Assembly (NCBI GenBank): GCA_031254155.1
Contig: JAIRVA010000181.1
Span: forward strand, 1-19,767
Length of the DNA: 19,767 nt
Direction of reading: 5' to 3'
Origin: Propionibacteriaceae bacterium
Lineage (GTDB): Bacteria > Actinomycetota > Actinomycetes > Propionibacteriales > Propionibacteriaceae
The notes beneath the pieces were generated by a model that was given only the letters and a program-made list of their open reading frames with translations, did no database searches and was not told the DNA's origin. Position 1 is the first letter of the stretch; each line of letters begins with the position of its first letter. Shown here piece by piece: positions 7,376 through 13,663 of the stretch. The translations under genes and the position numbers were made by a program.

Positions 7376-8445
7376 AGGTCCCCCTTTACATCGGTCAGAG
7401 AGTCTGCGATCCCCCGGCGCGCCAGGCGCTCTCGGGCGCTACGCAGGATGATGTCCAGGCGGTCTTGCAGGTCTTCTTTGGGTAACACCTCGGTCCAGTA
7501 TTCGGTGACCATGATGCCGTCCTTGTGCATCTCAAGGAGTTCGATCTGCTCGCGGTTCGCTTTCGTGACAAGCAACAGACCGATGGGGGCTTCCTCACCG
7601 GGTTGGCGCTCGTAACGGTCGAGCCACCTGAGGTACAGCTTGAGTTGGCCTTCGTAGGCGGCTTTGAAGCGTTCCGTCTTCAACTCGACGGCGACCAGGC
7701 GGCGCAACGTACGGTTGTACAGCAGGAGGTCAAGGTAGAAGTCCTCGCCGTCGAGGATGATCCGCTTCTGGCGGGCGACGAACGTGAACCCCGTACCGAA
7801 CTCCAGGAGGAACCGTTCCATCTCCCGCATAATCGCCGCCTCCAGGTCACGCTCTTGGAAGGTTCCGTCCAGGCCGAGGAAGTCGAGCAGGTACGGGTCT
7901 TTGAACGTGTCGAGGGGCAGAGCCGACCCCGGGGCGATCCGGGAGTCGGCGATTTCGCGGCGTTCGTAGGCTTTACGGTCGATCACCCCGCGTAGCTCGC
8001 GTACCCCCAGGTGGTTGGTGGCCGCCTCACGGGCGTAGAACAATCGGGCCTGGTCGTCGGTGATAGGTAGAAGCTCCAGGATGTGTGACCAGCTCAATTG
8101 TGTCGACAGCGTCGACACAATCTCCACGTCCGGGAAGAGCCTGGCGAACTGGATCATGCGACGCAGGTTTCGGACGGCGTAGCCGCGTCCCCGCGCGGCC
8201 ACCAATTGTGTCGACAGCGTCGACACAATCTCTCTCCCGTAGTCAGCCCGCTGTTCGTTCAGGATGTCGAGGTGGACTTCGCGCCCCACACGCCAGTACG
8301 TCAGAGTCTGAGCAGCGTTCGCCTGTACGGCGGCGAAGCGCTGACCGTCTTCGATCAGACTATTGACACGATCGAACAAAGAGGCGGTCGGATCGGTGTG
8401 GAAGTCGGGTACGATCCCGCCATCAGGTCTGGCCAGATCAGTCAT
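7372..8445 (-). CDS. DUF1016 (YhcG-type) PD-(D/E)XK nuclease family protein
   Basis: The protein has 357 residues from the ATG at 8445, chosen because a strong AAGGAGGT site lies just upstream; the frame is open further but nothing supports a longer form. The DUF1016 N-terminal domain (about 22-160) includes LTYWRVGR, GYAVRNLRRMIQFARLFP, LSWSHILELLPI and LGVRELRGVI. The C-terminal nuclease domain follows: FYLDLLLYN (Asp239), VAVELKTERF (Glu254, Lys256), a downstream EGQLKLYLRWLD helix (Gln267) and EYWTEVLP. These are PD-(D/E)XK-type active-site positions. The family is commonly found in defence islands and restriction loci. First gene of the operon with mcrB and mcrC, it may supply a nuclease or accessory factor; that is inference. 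Both EIVSTLSTQL segments (72-81, 108-117) are encoded by identical palindromic DNA. Confidence 0.9.
   Translation of the reverse strand: MTDLARPDGGIVPDFHTDPTASLFDRVNSLIEDGQRFAAVQANAAQTLTYWRVGREVHLDILNEQRADYGREIVSTLSTQLVAARGRGYAVRNLRRMIQFARLFPDVEIVSTLSTQLSWSHILELLPITDDQARLFYAREAATNHLGVRELRGVIDRKAYERREIADSRIAPGSALPLDTFKDPYLLDFLGLDGTFQERDLEAAIMREMERFLLEFGTGFTFVARQKRIILDGEDFYLDLLLYNRTLRRLVAVELKTERFKAAYEGQLKLYLRWLDRYERQPGEEAPIGLLLVTKANREQIELLEMHKDGIMVTEYWTEVLPKEDLQDRLDIILRSARERLARRGIADSLTDVKGDL
8095..8124. repeat. 30-bp palindromic direct repeat, copy 1, inside DUF1016
   Basis: The core at 8097-8121 has ATTGTGTCGAC and its exact reverse complement around a 3-base AGC centre. It encodes EIVSTLSTQL (residues 108-117) of the DUF1016 protein. 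All 30 bases of 8095-8124 are identical to 8203-8232. Confidence 0.95.
8203..8232. repeat. 30-bp palindromic direct repeat, copy 2, inside DUF1016
   Basis: This is the second identical copy, with core 8205-8229 and two 11-bp arms around AGC. It encodes EIVSTLSTQL at residues 72-81. The offset from copy 1 is 108 bases, exactly 36 codons, so both copies are read in the same frame. Flanking sequence on both sides differs. Confidence 0.95.
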
Positions 8446-8500
8446 GCGGACACCTCCTTCCTTGGCTAGGCAAACGACGGTCTCACATCCGAGTCTGGCA

Positions 8501-8522
8501 CTGGTTGGAACGTAGGAACCAG
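8501..8522. promoter_or_regulatory. Inverted repeat in leader of DUF1016-mcrBC operon
   Basis: CTGGTT (8501-8506) and AACCAG (8517-8522) form a perfect 6-bp inverted repeat around GGAACGTAGG, overlapped by a looser TCTGG/CCAGA pair (8494-8498, 8519-8523). It lies 56-77 bp upstream of the ATG at 8445, where an operator or promoter for the operon should be. A minus-strand GATAAT (about 8535-8540) could be a -10 box, but I see no convincing -35 partner. Confidence 0.35.
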
Positions 8523-8642
8523 ACCACCAGATCATTATCCTGCACTCGACTGACTATTCCGGACGTTTGGCGCATTCCAGTGGGCGCGGCACACAAATCG
8601 CCCTTCGAACACGCCACGCCCCGACGACATGCACGGGTCAGT

Positions 8643-8691
8643 GGTTCGGATAAGCGAGGTTTGGTGGAGGTACCTGGACACTATCCGAACC
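8643..8691. promoter_or_regulatory. Long inverted repeat ahead of double-HTH gene
   Basis: GGTTCGGATA (8643-8652) pairs exactly with TATCCGAACC (8682-8691) across 29 bases that contain the 8-bp palindrome AGGTACCT. A further conserved pair, AAGTGTC (8741-8747) and GACACTT (8758-8764), lies downstream and is also preserved in decayed copy A (4083-4089, 4100-4106). In copy A the left arm at 8643 is absent. The arrangement suggests an autoregulatory operator or a recombination site. Confidence 0.5.
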
Positions 8692-8891
8692 GGGCCAGGA
8701 GTGTCGAAAACGCTTGTCGGACGGCGTTTGGGTGTCTGTGAAGTGTCCGAGGAGCGAGACACTTTCACGGAGTTCGCGCCGCCCAAACCAGTGTGCCGGA
8801 AGAAGCGGACTCTCTCTGCTAAGGAGAAGGACAACCTTGTGGAGGGTTACCGGAACGGGAAAACTGCCCGCGAACTGGGTCTGGAGTTCGG
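8664..8891 (+). repeat. Direct repeat B, counterpart of 4007-4231
   Basis: About 225 bp is shared in the same orientation with 4007-4231. The two copies bracket the whole DUF1016-mcrB-mcrC operon. This copy keeps the reading frame of the double-HTH gene open; the other is frameshifted and has a stop. Confidence 0.85.
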
Positions 8892-9144
8892 TGTCCATCG
8901 CCGTACCGCCACGGTTCATTTGAAGCAGGCTGGGGTGACGATGAGGATGCAGGGTCTGGACGAGTCTGCTCGTCCAGAGATCGCCCGACTTCGGGATGGG
9001 GGTTGGAGCTATGCCCGGTTGGGTGAGCGGTGCGGCGTCGACGCGGCAACGGTACGACGGTTCTACCTGAGAGAGGCCCAATCTTGTGGCATCTCCGAAG
9101 GTGGCGACATCGCCAGCGCTAGACAGTGTTCATTTTCAGCATGA
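8701..9144 (+). CDS. Double helix-turn-helix DNA-binding protein
   Basis: From the GTG at 8701 the protein has 147 residues. A basic stretch PPKPVCRKKRTLSAKEKDNL precedes a first HTH (VEGYRNGKTARELGLEFGVHRRTATVHLKQAG). A second HTH follows (RPEIARLRDGGWSYARLGERCGVDAATVRRFYL). The same tandem pair of resolvase-like HTH motifs is known to me from actinobacterial recombinase C-termini and stand-alone HTH proteins. No catalytic recombinase domain is present here, so a DNA-binding regulator or a recombinase remnant is likely. The start is uncertain: the open frame reaches back to 8629 and no start has a well-spaced ribosome site. It is divergent from the DUF1016-mcrBC operon and could regulate it. 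Confidence 0.65.
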   Translation: MSKTLVGRRLGVCEVSEERDTFTEFAPPKPVCRKKRTLSAKEKDNLVEGYRNGKTARELGLEFGVHRRTATVHLKQAGVTMRMQGLDESARPEIARLRDGGWSYARLGERCGVDAATVRRFYLREAQSCGISEGGDIASARQCSFSA

Positions 9145-9210
9145 GGGTGGCGCATGCCCAAAACTGAAGTTCGTCAGATTTGTCCCCTCGTGCGCGGACA
9201 AGAAAGACGG

Positions 9211-9594
9211 CTACATACTTTGAATCGCTGCTGTGGTCATGGCCGTAGTTATCGCAGTAGCGATGTCCTTAATCGTATCCAGTACGAACGGGATTCCCTT
9301 TTCGTGGATTGTGGACTTAGTCTTGTTCCAGACGGTGTCACTCTTGATTTTGTCCAGTAGTTCATGGCCGGCCCACGTCAACCCGCCCACTTGAAATGAA
9401 TACAACATGTTATCAGCGTATTGCGCCCGGTAGCTGCTTACCAGATGGGCATCATTCAGAATCGAGAGATGGTACGCAATAGCTTCGGCATCGCAGCCAT
9501 CAATTTTGAAGTCACTGCTATAAAGCGCTGTTGAAACGTATTTCTCTTCAATCGTGAAGAGTAATTTGCGAACCAGCTCCATATCTCTTTGCAC
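9211..9594 (-). CDS. DUF2513 domain protein
   Basis: The protein has 127 residues from the GTG at 9594, chosen because GAGG sits about 7 bases upstream; a TTG at 9600 would be too close to it. The family pattern is clear: QRDMELVRKLLFTIEEKY at the start, a winged-helix-like middle (AIAYHLSILNDAHLVSS), then GGLTWAGHELLDKIKSDTVW and a threonine/alanine-rich C-terminal helix. DUF2513 proteins are small, cytoplasmic, probably DNA-binding, and frequent on phages and mobile elements; their role is unknown. The gene is visibly AT-richer than its neighbours, which suggests separate acquisition. The non-coding stretch 9595-9765 behind it holds no feature I recognise. Confidence 0.8.
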   Translation of the reverse strand: MQRDMELVRKLLFTIEEKYVSTALYSSDFKIDGCDAEAIAYHLSILNDAHLVSSYRAQYADNMLYSFQVGGLTWAGHELLDKIKSDTVWNKTKSTIHEKGIPFVLDTIKDIATAITTAMTTAAIQSM

Positions 9595-9765
9595 AGCCAA
9601 ACCTCATTCCTATGAGCCCGACCCTACCTATGCAGCATCTCTTGTGCTGATTCTCTGGGTCGAACAACTTCAGCCTACTGTGCCAGTGCGGCCACTGAAG
9701 AGTTTCATGCTATTGACGCGGAGTTTGTGTGAGCATCGAATCGTCCCAACCCTACACGGCGACCT

Positions 9766-10128
9766 CTACAACACCATCACTTGCTTCGCCACTGATGAGG
9801 CCGGTGGCAACGGCATAGTTGGAACGTGGGCTGAAGGCTTCGGCTCAGAAGACGGCTGGCCGAGTTCGGCCAAGATCGGCAGTTCGGGTTGGTCCCACCC
9901 GTCGGGGAGTCCGGGGCCGAGGGCGCGTTGGATCATGGCGCGGATGGTGGCGTGGTGCAGCCCGGACACTGCTGACAGGTCACGCAGTCCGGCTTTGGCT
10001 TGCCTGGCCACGTCGAGGAGTAGGTGTCCGAGGTGGTCTCGGGCTTGGGTGGCGGCTTGAGCACTGGTGAGGAACTCGTGGGTGCTGGTGAGTAGGTCGT
10101 GGACTTGCGCGGGTGTGATCTCAGCCAT
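9766..10128 (-). CDS. Small helical protein with HTH-like segment
   Basis: The protein has 120 residues starting MAEITPAQVHDLLTSTHEFL. A helical segment (LLLDVARQAKAGLRDLSAVSGLHHATIRAMIQRALG, about 36-71) reads like a minimal HTH: Ala-rich helix, turn at SG, recognition-like helix HHATIRAMI. The C-terminal 45 residues are proline-rich and probably disordered. It overlaps the 3' end of the next upstream small ORF by 8 bases (ATGGCTGA), which supports both being real and co-translated. It is transcribed away from the surface protein gene. I infer a regulator, without knowing a family. Confidence 0.6.
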   Translation of the reverse strand: MAEITPAQVHDLLTSTHEFLTSAQAATQARDHLGHLLLDVARQAKAGLRDLSAVSGLHHATIRAMIQRALGPGLPDGWDQPELPILAELGQPSSEPKPSAHVPTMPLPPASSVAKQVMVL

Positions 10129-10255
10129 GGCGTCTCACCCGGTCGAGCAGCCACAGGCGGCTCCATTGTTTCGCCAAGCGGCGGACCCGTGCCAGGTCGC
10201 CGGTGTTGAGCGCTTTGGCGATGTCGTTCTCCAGGCGTGCGAGGTGGTCGTCCAT
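10121..10255 (-). CDS. Very small charged helical protein
   Basis: From ATG 10255 this is 44 residues: MDDHLARLENDIAKALNTGD, then LARVRRLAKQWSRLW and LLDRVRRHG. It is one long amphipathic charged helix. The stop overlaps the next gene by 8 bases, the arrangement of a translationally coupled pair. The frame stays open back to 10345 (74 residues), but that longer form would nearly touch the divergent surface protein start, and its extra residues (PKPYGPGCRQPPKRG) look non-coding. No clear ribosome binding site distinguishes the starts. The function is unknown. Confidence 0.45.
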   Translation of the reverse strand: MDDHLARLENDIAKALNTGDLARVRRLAKQWSRLWLLDRVRRHG

Positions 10256-10288
10256 ACCGTCCAGGTACGCGCCACGCACCTTCCTACT

Positions 10289-10311
10289 GACACCCCGCTT
10301 CGGGGGCTGTC
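10289..10311 (+). promoter_or_regulatory. Hairpin in leader of surface protein gene
   Basis: CCCCG-CTT-CGGGG (10293-10305) is extended by GACA (10289-10292) pairing with TGTC (10308-10311) across a two-base bulge. It sits 45-67 bases upstream of the ATG at 10356. It could be a leader hairpin of the surface protein mRNA or an operator between the divergent genes. No T-run follows. Confidence 0.35.
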
Positions 10312-10355
10312 GGCATCCAGGCCCGTACGGCTTGGGAAAGGACACAGTACAAACA

Positions 10356-13300
10356 ATGACTCTTCACACGCGAACCCAGTCCGGGGCGCAACCCCGGCGA
10401 CGGCTGACCGTCGGCACCATGCTCGCCACGATCATCACGCTCCTATTGGCTCCCGTACTCTTGGCTCCTGTGGCGAGTGCGGCCGAGTTCCCGGCGGGTG
10501 AGTGGGGTACCTACAACGGGATGAGTACGCACTGGGGCAACATCCTGATCGACGGCACGTACGGGTACTGCGTCGATCCGGGAGTCACCCCGCCTGACAC
10601 GTTGGACCCGTCGGACGCGACGAGGGTGTGCGGCCAGGTCGGCGCGGATGGGACGCCGGACAAGGTGGCGCAGTTGGCGTACCTGTTGGCCCGCTACCAG
10701 CAAACCACTGATGATGTCGCCTCGGCGTCGGTATCGCAGTTCGCCCGCGCCCAGTACAACAACGGCATCCCCGTCACCCACCAGGCGGCGTACGAATCGA
10801 TCATCGCCGAGGCTGTTCGTAACGCCGGGCCGCGTGACGCGCTGGTCCAAGTGGATGCGAACAACCTGACGGTGTGGTACGGGCTTGTCCGTACGGGGGA
10901 GACTAACCGGGACACGGCGCATTTCGCGGACGGGTTCACCGCCACACTGACCGTCACGACGCCGAACGCCACGTTCGCGAACGGTCAGACGAGCATGACC
11001 GTGACGACGGGCACGGCGGCGCAATCCGTCGCATTGTCCCCTCGTCATCCGTTGATCGCTGACGAGCCGGTCACGGTGTCGATGACGGTGGCCGGGGTGC
11101 CGGAATCGTGTTACCTGTTGTACCAACAGGGAGTGTCCCAGCGGATCGCCGTACCGTTGACGACAACGGTCGCTGGGCAAGGTACCGGGGAACCGACGCA
11201 AACCAGGTGGCAGCCTGAAGTCTCGACCCAGATCGGCCAGACCGTCTTGGCATCCGATGCGACCACGGTGACGGACCAGGTGAAAGCCGACGCGGTGGGC
11301 GGGTCGCAGTGGCCAGTCCAGGAGTGGGCCGACCCGGTCCAGACCCAACCCAAAACGTACTATCCGTTGGTCGCGTCCGGCGAGATCGTGAAAACCAGCA
11401 TCCCGCCCACCCCATCGGTGGCGTTGCCGAAGGGTGTGGAGGTGGTGCCGGGCGGGCCGACCCTGGTCACGTTGTCTGGTCCTGGCGTGTGGGCCACCAC
11501 CGAAGTTCCCCTGCCCGCGAACCCCGGTTCTGGTCACTATGCGTTGCGGTGGTGTCTCGACTCGGCGTATCAGGGTGGCAACGCCAAGTATCTGCCCCAG
11601 GGCGGGCCGGTGTGCGACGACTACTTCTCGGCGGCCGAACGGTTCACCGTACCGATGAGGATCGCCGTCGCCTCCACCCTCCCGGACCAGTACCAGGCCA
11701 AGGGGGCCGCCCCCGACGACACGGTCACCTTGTCACTGCCCGACGGAGCCGACCGGTGGATGTCCGACACGACCGGGCACCCTGTCACAGTAACAGTGGA
11801 GGGAACTTTCTATGCCGGATCAGTCTCCAGCTTCACGGTGGCTGACGAGCCGCCTACCGGGGCGACCGTCCTCGGTGTCGCGAGTGTGAACGTGACCCTG
11901 CCCACGTCGGGACGCGAACCGGTGAGCGTGAAAGCCCCGGCAGGGTTCACTGTCCCCTCGTCGCAGTACGGCACCTGGGTGTGGCGCATCGACAAAGACC
12001 ACCAGACTGACACGGTGAAACCGTTGATCGCCGAGTCGGTGGCCGACCAGTTCGGACAGACCCTGGAAACCCATGTCACTCAGATGGGATTGACCGTCCA
12101 GTCACAGGTCACGGACGAGACGATCCCCGAACCGACCGGTGACACGACCGTCCAGGTGTGTGACACGGTGTGGGTCGAACACGGGTCGCCGGAAGACTTG
12201 TGGCTGAACCAATGGGGCACGGATAAGCCGGTCGAGGTTGTCGTCACCGGGGCGTTGCACCACTCTGCTGTGCCCGGTCAGCGGACCACCACACTGGACC
12301 CCAGTGTGCCGGTGGTGGACGAGTACGAGTTGACGTTCACTGCCGCCGGGAAGGACCACGCCCAAACCGTGTGCCACCCCGTCAGCTACGGCGGGTACGG
12401 GGCGTACGGGTTCCAGTGGACCATCGACCTGGCGAACCAGCCCGATGCGACAACCGACTACCTGTCGAAAGGCACCACGACACCGCTGTGGCTGCCAGTG
12501 GAGACGACGATGGTCCGCCGAACCCCGGTCATCCACACTGCCGTGACCGCCTGGAACACCACCACCGGCGGCACAACCGACGTGTACTTCCAGGACGACC
12601 TGTGGGCCGGTGACTGGCCCGACAGCCCCGCCGACACCGACATGTACGGTGCGGTCCAACACGGACAGTGGGCCGGACTCGCCCCCTGGCTTGCCGACAC
12701 GACAACCGTCACCGTCGAACTGTGGCGCGTCGAAGGCCCCGCCACACCCGACTCGTGCGCCGCCGGGAACCCGGACGCCACACTGGTGGCGGTGAACACG
12801 CTGACTCCGGCACAAAACACGTGGGCCGCCGCACAGAAAGTGTCCGGGTCGAAGTTCAAAGCCGACGGCGGGGAGGCGACGTACACGTTCGTCGTGTCCT
12901 CACCCGGCGACTCGCGTACCGAACCGTTCCGTACCCTGTGCGGGGAGAAGAGCGAAACACTCACCATCACCCCCACACCACCGTCGTTCGTCACCCAACT
13001 CGTCACACTCTCGGACACGGACACGTCAACCATCGACACGGCTACCACGCAAGACACCGCGATCACCGTGGAGCCCGGTACGAACCTGGTGGACGTGCTC
13101 CACGCCTGGTACCCCGACACCACCGGACCCGTGACGGACATGACCGGATGGCAAGCCACCTGGGACGTGTACTACACACCCGACAACAGTGTGGTGACAC
13201 CGACAATCATCGACAGTGACAATGGAAGGAAGGTGTACGAGGGCGCGACCTGCACCCCCGACACCTTGTTCACCACGCTCACCGAACCAGTCAGCATCAG

Positions 13301-13607
13301 CCAACCGGGGACGTACACCTCACCCGTGTTCACGACACCCGACAAACCAGGAATGATCTACGTGGTCGAAACCCTCACCAACCGTGAAGGCCAAGTCGTA
13401 CACCGAGGCGAGTGCGGACTGGTGGCAGAATCAGCCATAGTCTCCGCCCCGGAACCGACTCCGCCGGGCATCAAGATCAACACCGGTGGACATCTCGCCA
13501 ACACCGGGCCAAGAGGAAGCCTGTGGATCGCAGCCGGAGCCGGACTGCTCATCCTTGGTGGGGGAACTCTTTTCGGTGTCGCAAATCGGCGGCGCAAGCG
13601 AGTCTGA
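10356..13607 (+). CDS. Sortase-anchored multidomain surface protein
   Basis: The protein has 1083 residues from ATG 10356; AAAGGA lies about 13 bases upstream and the signal peptide begins here, so the longer open frame from 10203 is rejected. The signal peptide has PRRR, then a core TMLATIITLLLAPVLLAP, with cleavage likely after ASA (42). The C-terminus has sorting motif LANTG (1047-1051), a hydrophobic span and RRRKR, the pattern used by class E sortases. The N-terminal domain (about 45-150) has YCVDPG (Cys72) and a later SQFARAQY (Gln128), reminiscent of thioester adhesin domains but without the canonical TQxA motif. Beta-rich modules of roughly 180-200 residues follow, each closing with a W.(I/L)D strand (YALRWCLD, WVWRID, FQWTID). 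On a relaxase-bearing element it may mediate mating contact. No sortase gene is in the window. Confidence 0.85.
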   Translation: MTLHTRTQSGAQPRRRLTVGTMLATIITLLLAPVLLAPVASAAEFPAGEWGTYNGMSTHWGNILIDGTYGYCVDPGVTPPDTLDPSDATRVCGQVGADGTPDKVAQLAYLLARYQQTTDDVASASVSQFARAQYNNGIPVTHQAAYESIIAEAVRNAGPRDALVQVDANNLTVWYGLVRTGETNRDTAHFADGFTATLTVTTPNATFANGQTSMTVTTGTAAQSVALSPRHPLIADEPVTVSMTVAGVPESCYLLYQQGVSQRIAVPLTTTVAGQGTGEPTQTRWQPEVSTQIGQTVLASDATTVTDQVKADAVGGSQWPVQEWADPVQTQPKTYYPLVASGEIVKTSIPPTPSVALPKGVEVVPGGPTLVTLSGPGVWATTEVPLPANPGSGHYALRWCLDSAYQGGNAKYLPQGGPVCDDYFSAAERFTVPMRIAVASTLPDQYQAKGAAPDDTVTLSLPDGADRWMSDTTGHPVTVTVEGTFYAGSVSSFTVADEPPTGATVLGVASVNVTLPTSGREPVSVKAPAGFTVPSSQYGTWVWRIDKDHQTDTVKPLIAESVADQFGQTLETHVTQMGLTVQSQVTDETIPEPTGDTTVQVCDTVWVEHGSPEDLWLNQWGTDKPVEVVVTGALHHSAVPGQRTTTLDPSVPVVDEYELTFTAAGKDHAQTVCHPVSYGGYGAYGFQWTIDLANQPDATTDYLSKGTTTPLWLPVETTMVRRTPVIHTAVTAWNTTTGGTTDVYFQDDLWAGDWPDSPADTDMYGAVQHGQWAGLAPWLADTTTVTVELWRVEGPATPDSCAAGNPDATLVAVNTLTPAQNTWAAAQKVSGSKFKADGGEATYTFVVSSPGDSRTEPFRTLCGEKSETLTITPTPPSFVTQLVTLSDTDTSTIDTATTQDTAITVEPGTNLVDVLHAWYPDTTGPVTDMTGWQATWDVYYTPDNSVVTPTIIDSDNGRKVYEGATCTPDTLFTTLTEPVSISQPGTYTSPVFTTPDKPGMIYVVETLTNREGQVVHRGECGLVAESAIVSAPEPTPPGIKINTGGHLANTGPRGSLWIAAGAGLLILGGGTLFGVANRRRKRV

Positions 13608-13622
13608 TTACCCAGAAAGAGC

Positions 13623-13652
13623 AGAGGGCCAGCACCATCGTGCTGGCCCTCT
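13623..13652. terminator. Strong bidirectional intrinsic terminator
   Basis: AGAGGGCCAGCAC (13623-13635), loop CATC, then GTGCTGGCCCTCT (13640-13652) form a perfect 13-bp GC-rich stem followed by TT. On the minus strand the stem is also preceded and followed by short A/T stretches. It lies between the convergent ends of the surface protein gene (13607) and the ApeA-like gene (13664) and should serve both. Confidence 0.9.
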
Positions 13653-13663
13653 TTGGTCGTGCG

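Noticed and set aside
8095..8232. Two palindromic repeats as a minimal CRISPR array
   Set aside because: They lie in frame in a coding sequence, there are only two copies, the intervening 78 bp is longer than a usual spacer, and no cas gene is present.
8446..8535. Longer DUF1016 protein starting at 8535
   Set aside because: The extra residues have no family similarity, while a near-ideal ribosome site precedes the ATG at 8445.
9180..9201. TTGTCC/GGACAA inverted repeat as terminator between the HTH and DUF2513 genes
   Set aside because: It has only a 6-bp stem with a 10-base loop and no T-run on either strand.
10443..11537. 364-codon minus-strand open frame
   Set aside because: It is antisense to the surface protein and its translation is arginine/glycine-rich shadow sequence.
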